Shown here: positions 45,314-54,389 of the stretch, in pieces
Layout: each line of letters starts with the position of its first letter
Numbering within the stretch: position 1 is the stretch's first letter
Origin: Hyunsoonleella aquatilis
GTDB taxonomy: Bacteria > Bacteroidota > Bacteroidia > Flavobacteriales > Flavobacteriaceae
Length of the DNA: 64,000 bases
Assembly (NCBI RefSeq): GCF_014270105.1
Contig: NZ_JACNMF010000005.1
Location: 124,001 to 188,000 of the forward strand
Direction: 5' to 3'
Program-made: the position numbers and the translations under genes
Notes under the pieces: model-generated
Databases searched by the model: none
What the model saw: only the letters and a program-made list of their open reading frames with translations
Told to the model about the DNA's origin: nothing

Positions 45314-46492
45314 ATGATTACAATTTCAGAGGCCATTTCAATTGTAAAAAATAATGGTAAACCCTTACAACAGGCTACCTTAAAAAAGGTTGAAAAAGCT
45401 GGAGGATATCAATTGTTTGAAGATATTTTGTCCCCTATAAATATGCCTCCATTTAGGCAGTCGGCCATGGATGGTTATGCCCTAAATTTACATGATAATC
45501 TTGATTACGAGCTAGTTGGGGAGGTAAAAGCAGGTGACGGCCATACGATAGAACTGAATAAAGGTGAAGCCGTTAGGATTTTTACAGGAGCCGCAGTACC
45601 TGATACGGCCAATGCTGTGATGATGCAGGAAAAAGTGGAGACGAACGGACAAAACCTCACTATCGCCAATCAAATTCCTTTGGAGCATAATATTCGTCCT
45701 TTGGGCGAACAGGTCAATTCAGGGGGTATTGCTTTAAAAAAAGGCACCAAATTGACCCCTGCGGCCATTGGGTATTTACTTTCTTTGGGTATCACCGAAG
45801 TTTCAGTATTTAAAAAACCGAACATCGCTATCGTTACGACAGGAAATGAATTGATTGCACCTGGACAGGCACTTTCTCCCGGAAAGATTTATGAAAGCAA
45901 TTCAAAAATGTTGTTAGCTGCACTATACAATTTGAAGTTTTATGATGTGACTTTGTATAGCGTTGAAGATGATTATGGTAAAACGGTTAAAACCCTAAAA
46001 AAGGCTATCGATAATAATGATTTGGTGATGATAACCGGTGGCATTTCGGTGGGCGATTACGATTTTGTGGGCAAGGCCCTGAAAGAATTGCAAGTAGATG
46101 AACTCTTTTATAAAGTAAAACAAAAACCGGGCAAACCTTTATTTTATGGAAGCAGGAAAGACACTCAAATTTTTGCATTGCCCGGTAATCCGGCAGCCGC
46201 ATTGTCTTGTTTTTATGTGTACGTGTATATCGCTTTGCAACAGTTGATGGATCGTGATGATTTGGAATTGCCGAGGATGAAAGCCAAAGCTATAAATAGT
46301 TTTGAAAAGAAGGGAGATAGACCCCAATTTTTAAAAGGTATTTATAAAGGTGGGCAAGTAGAAATTTTGGATGGACAAAATTCTTCTATGCTACAAACCT
46401 TTGCGTTATCGAATGCTTTGGTATTTGCTCCTGAATCTGTTTTGAAAATAAATCCTAATGATACGGTTGAAGTCATTCAATTACCGATTTAA
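45314..46492 (+). CDS. moeA: MoeA molybdopterin molybdotransferase
   Basis: A protein of 392 residues. Motifs: NMPPFRQSAMDGYAL near residue 42, VRIFTGAAVPDTANAV near 92, IAIVTTGNELIAPG, and MITGGISVGDYDFVGKAL. It inserts molybdate into adenylated molybdopterin to form Moco. It heads the Moco operon, divergent from nap, and shares its promoter region with the enzyme that uses the cofactor. Confidence 0.95.
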   Translation: MITISEAISIVKNNGKPLQQATLKKVEKAGGYQLFEDILSPINMPPFRQSAMDGYALNLHDNLDYELVGEVKAGDGHTIELNKGEAVRIFTGAAVPDTANAVMMQEKVETNGQNLTIANQIPLEHNIRPLGEQVNSGGIALKKGTKLTPAAIGYLLSLGITEVSVFKKPNIAIVTTGNELIAPGQALSPGKIYESNSKMLLAALYNLKFYDVTLYSVEDDYGKTVKTLKKAIDNNDLVMITGGISVGDYDFVGKALKELQVDELFYKVKQKPGKPLFYGSRKDTQIFALPGNPAAALSCFYVYVYIALQQLMDRDDLELPRMKAKAINSFEKKGDRPQFLKGIYKGGQVEILDGQNSSMLQTFALSNALVFAPESVLKINPNDTVEVIQLPI

Positions 46493-46502
46493 ATTGAAGT
46501 GA

Positions 46503-46841
46503 ATGGGCTACAAAATTAAAAGTAGAATTTGGATTGAGTCCGACCAAAATGTTTTGTTGGGCGAAGGGCGTGTGCATTTGCTTAAAGCTATACAAGAAAC
46601 AGGTTCGCTTTCAAAAGCGGCGAAATCACTGAACATATCCTATAAAAAAGCATGGCAATTATTGGATTCGGTAAACAGAGCGGCTAAAAAACCCGTCACC
46701 ATTAATAGTGTAGGTGGCAAAGGTGGTGGTGGTGCGGAACTCACCGATTATGGCACCTCTTTAGTTAAGGCTTTTGATGAAATCAATAAAAATTGTTGGG
46801 CTTTTTTGGACGAACAACTAAGTAAAATTGAAAAATTATAA
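46503..46841 (+). CDS. ModE-type winged helix-turn-helix protein
   Basis: A protein of 112 residues: RIWIESDQNVLLGEGRVHLLKAIQETGSLSKAAKSLNISYKKAWQLL is the N-terminal LysR-like winged helix of ModE. There is no C-terminal molybdate-binding TOBE/Mop domain, so if it senses Mo it does so otherwise. It sits 11 bases after moeA, suggesting control of molybdenum genes. Its target site is unknown. Confidence 0.82.
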   Translation: MGYKIKSRIWIESDQNVLLGEGRVHLLKAIQETGSLSKAAKSLNISYKKAWQLLDSVNRAAKKPVTINSVGGKGGGGAELTDYGTSLVKAFDEINKNCWAFLDEQLSKIEKL

Positions 46842-46860
46842 AGGATAATATTTAAAAGTT

Positions 46861-46934
46861 TGTCATTTCGATCCCGAGGATTCGGGAGAGAAATCTCATC
46901 AAATAATGAGATGTCTCCTATCGTCGACATGACA
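46861..46934. repeat. TGTCA-ended palindrome containing a start codon
   Basis: A 74 bp imperfect palindrome from TGTCATTTCGATCCC to TCGTCGACATGACA with central arms AATCTCAT and ATGAGAT. The ATG of its final ATGACA is the first ATG of the following TauE/SafE gene. Confidence 0.6.
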
Positions 46935-47696
46935 TCATATTGTAAATTTAACGAAGTGCTTCAAAACGAAAACATATACCTCTTTCTAATCATACTACCG
47001 GTAGTATCATTTCTGTATTCTAGTGTGGGCCATGGCGGTGCAAGTGGGTATTTGGCTTTGATGGCCTTGTTTTCATTTGCTCCCGAAACGATGAAACCCA
47101 CTGCCCTATTGCTGAATATTTTCGTAGCCGGAATTTCGTTTTACTACTATTACAGGGGAGGTTTTTTCAATAAAAAATTGTTTTTGCCATTTGCCTTAGC
47201 GTCAATTCCGATGGCCTATCTCGGCGGTACTTTGGAAGTCGATGCGTCCATCTATAAAAAAATACTGGCCGTTTTATTAATATTCGCCATTCTGAAAATG
47301 TCAAATGTTTTTGGAAAGGAGAACGGCAACATCAAAACAATTAAACTTTGGCAAGGGCTGATCGTGGGTGGCTTTATCGGGTTCTTTTCTGGCTTAATCG
47401 GCATTGGAGGAGGCATAATTTTAACTCCCGTCATATTACTGTTACATTGGGGTAAAATGAAAGAGGCCGCAGCGGTTTCGGCATTATTTATTTGGGTAAA
47501 TTCCGCTGCTGGCTTGGCGGGTCAATTTGCAAGCGGCGTAACGCTTGAAATGGCCTCGTTTTTATTGGTTGCTATTGCGGTCATAGGCGGTATCCTTGGG
47601 GGGTATTATGGCAGTAAAAAAATAAACAATCTGCATTTACGATATATGCTGGCTTTCGTTTTAATGATAGCTTGTGCAAAATTATTTTTCACTTAA
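46929..47696 (+). CDS. TauE/SafE family sulfite/organic-anion exporter-like protein
   Basis: A membrane protein of about 255 residues with eight helices. FLYSSVGHGGASGYLALMAL near the N-terminus and GFFSGLIGIGGGIILTPVILL are the duplicated TauE/SafE signatures. The ATG at 46929 lies in a palindromic repeat and would add residues MTSYCKFNE. A GTG at 46956 gives the more usual N-terminus directly before the first helix, so the true start is uncertain. It lies between the ModE-like gene and mobA; export of an oxyanion related to Mo, S or N metabolism is an inference. Confidence 0.8.
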   Translation: MTSYCKFNEVLQNENIYLFLIILPVVSFLYSSVGHGGASGYLALMALFSFAPETMKPTALLLNIFVAGISFYYYYRGGFFNKKLFLPFALASIPMAYLGGTLEVDASIYKKILAVLLIFAILKMSNVFGKENGNIKTIKLWQGLIVGGFIGFFSGLIGIGGGIILTPVILLLHWGKMKEAAAVSALFIWVNSAAGLAGQFASGVTLEMASFLLVAIAVIGGILGGYYGSKKINNLHLRYMLAFVLMIACAKLFFT

Positions 47697-48281
47697 ATGA
47701 CAGACAAAATCAGCATAACAGGCATTATTTTGGCCGGAGGAAAGAGCTCCAGAATGGGCACGGACAAGGGCCTTTTAAAGTTGAATGGAAAGTACTTTGT
47801 GCAATATAGTATCGATGCCTTAAAGCCATTGGTTTCTGAAATTTTAATTGTTTCGGACAATACGGATTATGATGCATTTGGGTTGAAACGTGTGGAAGAT
47901 CGCATAAAAGATGCGGGGCCAGTTTCTGGAATTTATTCGGGCTTAGAAGCCTCAAAAACTGATTATAATTTAGTACTGAGTTGCGATATTCCAATGATAT
48001 CAAACAAAGTTTTAAAGTTACTAGTCCATGCCATTGATAACACCTCAGAAATTATCCAAGCGGAAAGTGATGGTAAATCTATGCCACTAATTGCCATTTA
48101 CCGAAGTGCAGTAAAAAACAAATTTTATGACCTATTGCAACAAGATGAACGCCGACTTAGAGTAGCGGTAAAAAGCTGTAATTACAAAAATGTAGCGGTA
48201 GATGAAAATGATGCGAAAACAACAGCGAATATAAATACAAAAGAAGATTTTAAATTAATTGAAGATGGAAATCGCAATTAA
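47697..48281 (+). CDS. mobA: MobA molybdenum cofactor guanylyltransferase
   Basis: A protein of 194 residues. GIILAGGKSSRMGTDKGLLKL near the start is the nucleotide-binding signature, and LSCDIPMIS holds the metal-binding Asp. It attaches GMP to Moco to give the MGD form needed by NapA and NasA. The gene begins at the base after the TauE/SafE stop and its 3' end overlaps moaD by 23 bases. Confidence 0.92.
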   Translation: MTDKISITGIILAGGKSSRMGTDKGLLKLNGKYFVQYSIDALKPLVSEILIVSDNTDYDAFGLKRVEDRIKDAGPVSGIYSGLEASKTDYNLVLSCDIPMISNKVLKLLVHAIDNTSEIIQAESDGKSMPLIAIYRSAVKNKFYDLLQQDERRLRVAVKSCNYKNVAVDENDAKTTANINTKEDFKLIEDGNRN

Positions 48282-48498
48282 ATATTTTGGCCAAATAACC
48301 GAAGTTACCCAAAGAGAAGAGGAACTTTTGGAAATATCTGAAGGAACAGTTTCTGAGCTTTTAAATATTTTGAATTCCAGATACGACGGTCTGAAACATA
48401 AAGATTTTCAAATTGCACAAAATCAAGAATTAGTATCAAAGGAAACAGTTTTGACCGGGCAAGAAATCGCATTATTACCTCCTTTTTCGGGAGGTTAA
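48259..48498 (+). CDS. moaD: MoaD, molybdopterin synthase sulphur carrier
   Basis: A protein of 79 residues with a ubiquitin-like fold, ending EIALLPPFSGG. The terminal Gly-Gly is adenylated and thiocarboxylated to supply sulphur to molybdopterin synthase. It overlaps mobA and precedes the activating enzyme gene at 48541. Confidence 0.92.
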   Translation: MKMEIAIKYFGQITEVTQREEELLEISEGTVSELLNILNSRYDGLKHKDFQIAQNQELVSKETVLTGQEIALLPPFSGG

Positions 48499-48540
48499 TC
48501 TCTATTTAAACGCTTCAACGAATAAACAATTAAAAACAAA

Positions 48541-49623
48541 GTGAGTAGATACAACAGACATATCATCCTTTCGGAAATCGGCCAAAAAGGCCAAGACAAA
48601 ATTTCCAAAGCCAAGGTTTTGGTTATTGGAGCGGGAGGATTGGGCTGCCCTGTTTTGCAATATTTGGTTGCAGCTGGGGTAGGCACACTTGGCATCATTG
48701 ATTTTGATGTTGTTGAACGTTCCAATCTGCAACGACAGGTTTTGTATGGCACTTCTTCCTTAGGAAAAAACAAAGCACTAGCCGCCAAAGAACGCTTGGA
48801 GGACCTTAATGATGACATCATTATCCATGCCTATCCCGAAGCCCTCACCTATCAGAATGCTATCGATTTGTTTAAGCAATATGATATTATTGTAGACGGG
48901 TCGGATAATTTTGAAACCCGTTATCTAGTAAATGACGCGTGTATCATAACGAACAAACCTTTAGTATTTGGAGCTATCTATAAATTTGAAGGACAGGTTT
49001 CTGTTTTCAATTATAAAAATGGACCTAGCTACCGATGCCTGTTCCCTTCTCCGCCACAAAAAGATGCGGTACCCAATTGTTCTGAAATTGGAGTTTTAGG
49101 GGTACTTCCTGGGATTATCGGGAGCATGCAGGCCAACGAGGTTTTGAAAATCATTTTGGGACTAGGGGATGTGCTTTCGGGTAAATTATTATGCTATAAT
49201 GCCTTAAAATCTCAGATATCTACTTTGAAAATCAAAAGAAACCATGACATCATTAATCAAGTTTTGAATTCAAAGCACAATTTTGAACAACAAGAATTAA
49301 GCATCAATTGCGAACAAAATGAGGTGGTATCAATTCAAGATATCATTCAAAAGGAAAACATTTTAATTATTGATGTTAGGGAAATTCATGAGCAACCAAA
49401 AATTGAGGAACTGTCGGTAATTTCAATACCTTTAAGTGTCTTAGAACATAAATTTCAATCGTTAAAAAATAATAGAGAAAAGTACTTTTTTTGTAAATCT
49501 GGAATGCGTAGTAAAAAAGCAGTTCAATTGTTAAAAGAAAAAGGCATCAAAAACTGCTTTAGTATTAAAGAAGGTGCTTCAGAAATTTTAAAAACATCTC
49601 AAAATAGACCTGTCAGGTTTTAA
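48541..49623 (+). CDS. moeB: MoeB/ThiF family adenylyltransferase with C-terminal rhodanese domain
   Basis: A protein of 360 residues. It starts at GTG with SRYNRHIILSEIGQKGQDKI. The ThiF part has VLVIGAGGLGCPVLQYL and YRCLFPSPPQKDAVPNCSE with the catalytic Cys. The rhodanese part (about 265-360) has FFCKSGMRSKKAV with active Cys in a CxxGxRS loop. The fusion activates MoaD and can supply the sulphur itself, like UBA4/MOCS3. The paired CxxC zinc motifs of MoeB are not evident. Confidence 0.9.
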   Translation: MSRYNRHIILSEIGQKGQDKISKAKVLVIGAGGLGCPVLQYLVAAGVGTLGIIDFDVVERSNLQRQVLYGTSSLGKNKALAAKERLEDLNDDIIIHAYPEALTYQNAIDLFKQYDIIVDGSDNFETRYLVNDACIITNKPLVFGAIYKFEGQVSVFNYKNGPSYRCLFPSPPQKDAVPNCSEIGVLGVLPGIIGSMQANEVLKIILGLGDVLSGKLLCYNALKSQISTLKIKRNHDIINQVLNSKHNFEQQELSINCEQNEVVSIQDIIQKENILIIDVREIHEQPKIEELSVISIPLSVLEHKFQSLKNNREKYFFCKSGMRSKKAVQLLKEKGIKNCFSIKEGASEILKTSQNRPVRF

Positions 49624-49652
49624 AAACCTAACAAGTCTGAAAACCTAAAAAA

Positions 49653-50096
49653 ATGGAAATAAAAAAACCAAAAAATGTATTTAGAGAAGGTGCCATCTCC
49701 TCAGATTTTATAGGCAACTCCATTTACAAACACCAAACGAAAACCAGTATTGGCGCCCATAATATTTTCTTGGGCCAGGTGCGTGCCGATGTGATTGAGG
49801 GCAAAACAGTATCTGCCATAGAATATACCGCTTATGAGGACATGGCCAACCAAAAATTCCATGACATCAGGGAATCTGCTTTTGAGAAATTCGAACTGAC
49901 CTGTATGCATATTTATCACAGTTTGGGAACTGTAAAAGCAGGTGAAATCTGCCTGTTTGTATTCGTGTCATCACCAAGACGAAAAGTAGTTTTTGAAGCA
50001 CTGGAATATATAGTAGAAGCCATAAAAGCCGATGTGCCTGTTTTTGGGAAAGAGATTTTTGAGGATGAAACCCATCAATGGAAAGTTAATAGTTAG
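49653..50096 (+). CDS. moaE: MoaE, molybdopterin synthase large subunit
   Basis: A protein of 147 residues. SIGAHNIFLGQVRAD, EYTAYEDMANQKFHDI and the C-terminal VPVFGKEIFEDETHQWKVN (catalytic Lys) are MoaE signatures. It pairs with MoaD to convert cPMP to molybdopterin. Confidence 0.93.
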   Translation: MEIKKPKNVFREGAISSDFIGNSIYKHQTKTSIGAHNIFLGQVRADVIEGKTVSAIEYTAYEDMANQKFHDIRESAFEKFELTCMHIYHSLGTVKAGEICLFVFVSSPRRKVVFEALEYIVEAIKADVPVFGKEIFEDETHQWKVNS

Positions 50097-50161
50097 TACG
50101 CAGTTGGCAGTGGCAGTTGGCAGTTCACTCAACTTTAGAAATAATACATATAATATTTGAA
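50097..50161. repeat. CAGT-rich simple-sequence spacer
   Basis: The moaE-moaC spacer contains GCAGTTGGCAGTGGCAGTTG and GCAGTTCAC, the same simple-sequence style as 4283-4320. No regulatory site is evident. Confidence 0.4.
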
Positions 50162-51073
50162 ATGGTAGACATTACGAGTAAAAACACAACATTAAGAACC
50201 GCAGTTGCGCAGGCCATAATCAAAGTGAGCAAAACTGAAACGATTACGGCCATTGAAAACGATAAGGTTCCCAAAGGAAATGTTTTTGCCATGAGCAAGG
50301 CGGCTGGTTTGTTGGGCGTAAAACGCACACCTGATATTTTACCGGACTGCCATCCCCTGCCCATTGAATTTACGGGTGTTGATTTTGAAATTAACGACCT
50401 TGAAATTACGGTGCTTTTCACCGTAAAAACCATTTACAAAACTGGGGTTGAAGTGGAAGCCATGCACGGTGCCAGTGTTGTGGCATTAAATATGTACGAC
50501 ATGCTAAAACCTATAGATAAAGGCATAGAAATTCACGCCATTAAACTTTTGAAAAAGAAAGGCGGAAAATCTGATTTCAAAGACACCTTTAGAAAGGACT
50601 TAAGAGCTGCTGTTGTTGTGTGTTCTGACACTATTTCTGCAGGTCATAAAGAAGATAAAGCCGGAAAAGCTATAATTAAAAAGCTTGAGGAATGCGATGT
50701 TAAGGTTTCTGAATACGTCATTATTCCTGATGAAAAAGAAGTCATTCAAAACAAAGCCAAAACCTATCAAGACCAAGGTTTGGACTTAGTGATTTATACG
50801 GGTGGCACAGGTTTATCTGGAAGGGATGTTACACCTGAAGCGTTAATACCAATTTTAGAAAGACGCATTCCAGGGATTGAAGAAGCCATTAGAAGTTATG
50901 GCCAAGAGCGCATGCCCTTTGCCATGCTATCCCGAAGTATTGCAGGTACACTTGGAGATACTTTGGTATTGGCACTACCAGGTTCTACCAATGGCGCTAA
51001 GGAATCTATGGACGCCATTTTTCCAGCTGTTCTTCATAGTTTCAGAATTTTAAAAGGTGCGAGACATGACTAG
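50162..51073 (+). CDS. moaCB: Bifunctional MoaC-MoaB fusion
   Basis: A protein of 303 residues starting MVDITSKNTTLRTAVAQ. An earlier in-frame codon at 50117 would only add spacer sequence. The N-terminal MoaC part has RTPDILPDCHPLPIEF and VEAMHGASVVALNMYDMLK and makes cyclic pyranopterin monophosphate. The C-terminal MoaB/MogA part (from about 165) has VVVCSDTISAG and VIYTGGTGLSGRDVTPEAL, which adenylates molybdopterin. Confidence 0.93.
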   Translation: MVDITSKNTTLRTAVAQAIIKVSKTETITAIENDKVPKGNVFAMSKAAGLLGVKRTPDILPDCHPLPIEFTGVDFEINDLEITVLFTVKTIYKTGVEVEAMHGASVVALNMYDMLKPIDKGIEIHAIKLLKKKGGKSDFKDTFRKDLRAAVVVCSDTISAGHKEDKAGKAIIKKLEECDVKVSEYVIIPDEKEVIQNKAKTYQDQGLDLVIYTGGTGLSGRDVTPEALIPILERRIPGIEEAIRSYGQERMPFAMLSRSIAGTLGDTLVLALPGSTNGAKESMDAIFPAVLHSFRILKGARHD

Positions 51074-51089
51074 AAAAGTATCTCTCAAA

Positions 51090-51109
51090 CCTGCCTGCCG
51101 TCAGGCAGG
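51090..51109. repeat. 20 bp GC-rich palindrome
   Basis: CCTGCCTGCCGTCAGGCAGG has perfect 8 bp arms around 4 bases. It lies between moaCB and moaA in a stretch that stays open in the moaA frame. It is much more GC-rich than its surroundings. Confidence 0.55.
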
Positions 51110-51146
51110 GGCGCTAAGTCGCAAAGACCAGAAGCAGAGACTAATA

Positions 51147-52154
51147 ATGAATAAAAACCAAAACATATTACAGGATACTCATGGTAGAGACCATGCTTAC
51201 CTCCGTATTTCATTAACAGAACGCTGTAATTTGCGCTGTACATATTGTATGCCCGCTGATGGCGTCCAATTGTCTCCCAAAAACCATTTGATGACTTATG
51301 AGGAAATCTATGATATTACCAAAACTTTTGTAAAACACGGGGTCACTAAAATTAGATTGACAGGTGGCGAACCTTTGGTAAGAAAAGATATTCCCGTGAT
51401 TTTGGAAAAACTGGCTTCACTCCCAGTGGAATTGTCCATCACTTCGAATGCGGTGATTATCGATAGGTTTGTTGACGTTTTAAAAGCCAACGGGGTTAAC
51501 AACATCAACGTGAGTTTGGACTCTTTGGATGCATCAAAATTTAAACATATTACGAGGCGACACGAGTTTCAAAAGGTTTATGATAATATTCATTTACTGG
51601 TTAAAGAAGGCTTTAAAATAAAAGTGAATGCGGTTTTAATAAAAGGGTTCAATGACAATGAAATCATCGATTTCATCAATTTCACTAAAGATTTACCCGT
51701 TTCCATTCGCTTCATTGAGTTCATGCCTTTTGACGGCAATAAGTGGGACATGAGCAAAATGGTATCCTATGTGGAAGTCATGGAATATGTGAACAAAAAC
51801 TATCCAAAAGAAGACGTTTTACGTTTAAAAGACGCACCCAACGATACTTCAAAAAATTATAAAATCAAAGGTTACAAAGGGTCGTTTGCTATTATAAGTT
51901 CTGTAACTAATCCGTTTTGCGATTCCTGTAATAGATTGCGCCTAACTGCTAATGGGCATTTAAAAAACTGTTTGTTTTCGGCTTCGGAATCCGATTTGTT
52001 GTCCACGCTCAGAGCCGGAAAATCCATTGAACCTATAATAGAAAAAGCGGTTAAAGCAAAATTTAAAATACGTGGTGGCATGGATACCTTGGAAAAACTG
52101 CAGGAGCCAAATTTACACTCTAAAAACCGCAGTATGATTACGATTGGTGGGTGA
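51147..52154 (+). CDS. moaA: MoaA, GTP 3',8-cyclase
   Basis: A protein of 335 residues starting MNKNQNILQDTHGRDHAYL. An upstream in-frame ATG at 51057 would add 30 residues read from repeat sequence and is rejected. The radical SAM motif is ERCNLRCTYCMPADGV. The second cluster is in NPFCDSCNRLRLTANGHLKNC. The C-terminus ends TIGG, the double Gly needed for activity. It carries out the first step of Moco synthesis with MoaC and is the last gene of the operon. Confidence 0.95.
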   Translation: MNKNQNILQDTHGRDHAYLRISLTERCNLRCTYCMPADGVQLSPKNHLMTYEEIYDITKTFVKHGVTKIRLTGGEPLVRKDIPVILEKLASLPVELSITSNAVIIDRFVDVLKANGVNNINVSLDSLDASKFKHITRRHEFQKVYDNIHLLVKEGFKIKVNAVLIKGFNDNEIIDFINFTKDLPVSIRFIEFMPFDGNKWDMSKMVSYVEVMEYVNKNYPKEDVLRLKDAPNDTSKNYKIKGYKGSFAIISSVTNPFCDSCNRLRLTANGHLKNCLFSASESDLLSTLRAGKSIEPIIEKAVKAKFKIRGGMDTLEKLQEPNLHSKNRSMITIGG

Positions 52155-52192
52155 TGTTGTATTTTATAAACTGAAATAGCTAACTTTGGTTT

Positions 52193-53062
52193 ATGACCGT
52201 TGACGTTTTCAAATATTTCACAAGGCATCCAAAGTACAACAAGCTTATTGGGGATGACTATATGTTTGTGGAATATAAATGTCCGTTGGAAGTTGAAAAT
52301 TTCAAACTTTGGACAGAAGTGCCAATTCTTAATTATGTGATTAGCGGAAAGAAGGATTGGACTGCCCTTGAGGGCAAATACACTGTGCATCAAGGTGAAG
52401 CGCTCTTTATAAAACAAGGAGTTTACAATACCAAACAATACTTTGAAGAAGATTACTGCGTAATGCTGTTTTTCATTACTGAGGATTTTATAAGGCGATT
52501 TATCAATACCCACACGCATATTACAAAACCAAAAAATAATGATGTTCAAGACAACCAGATTTTTACTATTGATGTGGGTGATTCACTGAATGCATTATTT
52601 ATTTCGGTATTCAATTATATGAATCAGGGTCGGGAAATCCCAAAGGATTTGGTGGAAATGAAGTTTAATGAATTGTTGTATAACGTTACCTTAAACCCTA
52701 ACAATAAAGACCTAGTTAACTACTTTTGTTCGCTTCAACAAGTCGAAAAGTCAAATTTGGATACAGTCATGATAAAAAACTTTCATTGTGATTTAAACCT
52801 TGAGGAATTTGCACGACTTTCCGGTAGAAGTCTTTCCACATTCAAAAGGGATTTTAAAGAATTCTATAATGAAACACCGGGAAAATGGCTTAATAACAAA
52901 AGATTGGAATACGCTAAAACCTTATTGGGTAATCCTGAATTGAACATCAATGATGTGTGCTTTGAAAGCGGATTTAAAAATTCATCTCACTTCAATAGTA
53001 GCTTTAAAGCAAAGTTTAAACTGCCACCAAATCAGTACCGAAAAGAGGTTTTAAACCAATAA
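52193..53062 (+). CDS. AraC family transcription regulator
   Basis: A protein of 289 residues. The C-terminal domain has two helix-turn-helix units: LNLEEFARLSGRSLSTFKRDFKEFYNETPGKWL and LNINDVCFESGFKNSSHFNSSFKAKFKLPPNQYRK. The N-terminal half is a cupin-like sensor (GKYTVHQGEALFIKQGVYNTKQY). It lies 38 bases after moaA and could be cotranscribed, but its targets are unknown; a nearby candidate is the OsmC-like gene. Confidence 0.88.
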   Translation: MTVDVFKYFTRHPKYNKLIGDDYMFVEYKCPLEVENFKLWTEVPILNYVISGKKDWTALEGKYTVHQGEALFIKQGVYNTKQYFEEDYCVMLFFITEDFIRRFINTHTHITKPKNNDVQDNQIFTIDVGDSLNALFISVFNYMNQGREIPKDLVEMKFNELLYNVTLNPNNKDLVNYFCSLQQVEKSNLDTVMIKNFHCDLNLEEFARLSGRSLSTFKRDFKEFYNETPGKWLNNKRLEYAKTLLGNPELNINDVCFESGFKNSSHFNSSFKAKFKLPPNQYRKEVLNQ

Positions 53063-53172
53063 AACAGGGCTTTTTCAGCTTTGAACTTCTCAGAAAACTA
53101 TTTGAACTTTTTAGAAAACTAAAAACTCCTTTGAGATTATAATTTTGGCTTATAATTTAAAAACTATAGGTC

Positions 53173-53721
53173 ATGAAAAATTTAATCTTAACATTCGTAA
53201 GTGTCTTAGCATTGACAACAATAAATGCTCAAATGGAAAGTTTTACGGCTACAATAGGCGACATAGATTTCAACACAATTATGTTTGCTTCCAAAACTGA
53301 TAAAAATATCACACCGGAAGCTAGTTATTCAAATGAAACTAAAGGGCTAAAGTTCTCATCAGAAATAAAAGCCCTTCAAAATGAAATTGCCCAATATAGC
53401 ATTGCTAAAAACAGCATCTATGACAATTCAGAAAAGGCTATCTATGATGTCTCTTTCAAAAAAGAACATTCTCGAGCTAATGTTATTTTCAACAATGAAG
53501 GAGAGGTAATCAAAAGCTTAGAGACTTATAAAAACATAAAACTACCTCTATCACTTAGAATTAAAATTCTAAACGAAAATCCTTTATTCATTATTAAAAG
53601 CAATAAAGTTACAGTGGCATACACCAAGTTTTTTGGTACCACTATATCGTATAAAGTGACGATTTACAAAGGAAAAAACAAAAGAATTTTGAAGTTTGAC
53701 GAAGATTTTAAATTGATTTAA
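53173..53721 (+). CDS. Hypothetical secreted protein
   Basis: A protein of 182 residues with a signal peptide (MKNLILTFVSVLALTTINAQ). I do not recognise the family. The body is charged and ends with a Lys-rich strand (SYKVTIYKGKNKRILKF). It is flanked by the AraC regulator and the OsmC-like gene. Confidence 0.6.
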   Translation: MKNLILTFVSVLALTTINAQMESFTATIGDIDFNTIMFASKTDKNITPEASYSNETKGLKFSSEIKALQNEIAQYSIAKNSIYDNSEKAIYDVSFKKEHSRANVIFNNEGEVIKSLETYKNIKLPLSLRIKILNENPLFIIKSNKVTVAYTKFFGTTISYKVTIYKGKNKRILKFDEDFKLI

Positions 53722-53743
53722 AAATTCAAAAAAAAAAATTGAA

Positions 53744-54327
53744 ATGAAAACGGTAAAATTTGCAGGAAAGCATATCCTCAGGAAAATGAAGGTGATTCAA
53801 ACCCTTCTGTGGTTAATGAAAGACATTTAAGGCTAAATGACTTATATAAAACGCACCCAGAAAAAGCGCGGATAACCGATACTGCCGAAGTATTAGGAGA
53901 ACATCTTGATGATCCATTCAGATTAACTGTTACTTTGAATACCGAACTTAAAGTACCTTTCAAAATTGGTGTTCATCGGGCTGTTGGTGGCGACCATGAC
54001 TACCCTAACCCAGGGGATATGCTCTGCGCTACCCTAGCCTCGTGCATGGAAAGTACAACACGAATGATTGCGAACCGATATAATATCAGGCTCACCAAAA
54101 CCAGAGTAAAAGTATCCGCTTTTGTAGATGTTAGAGGCACTTTGAGAGTAGATTTGAATACTCCAGTAGAGTTTCAATCCATGCATATTGATTATGAAAT
54201 TACTTCAGATGATTTGGATAAGAAAGGTCTTAAAATGCTTATAAATGCCGTTAAGAAGAGTTGTATTATTTATCAAACTTTGAAAAAGGGAACGCCTATA
54301 GAGATTTCCGTTAATGGCGTTAAATAG
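53744..54327 (+). pseudogene. OsmC family protein, frameshifted near the 5' end
   Basis: The ATG at 53744 reads MKTVKFAG and then goes out of frame. The correct continuation KAYPQENEGDSNPSVVNERH is one base off and leads into an intact OsmC domain (LTVTLNTELKVPFKIG, GDMLCATLASCMESTTRM with the catalytic Cys, KKSCIIYQTLKKGTP). The switch is at the A-run near 53767-53769, where one A seems missing. OsmC proteins are thiol peroxidases. If the base is really absent, translation could only start at the GTG at 53809. Real mutation and sequencing error cannot be separated here. Confidence 0.7.
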
Positions 54328-54389
54328 AGCAACCCTCAATAGGGATTTGTAGCCTCATTTGAATGCAAAGAATCCCTATTTTTGAACCC

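Noticed and set aside
51057-51146. Longer moaA from the ATG at 51057
   Set aside because: The extra 30 residues come from a GC-rich palindrome and spacer; MoaA proteins start close to the MNKNQN position.
51872-52549. 225-residue minus-strand ORF
   Set aside because: It lies antisense across moaA and the AraC gene, both of which have clear domains.
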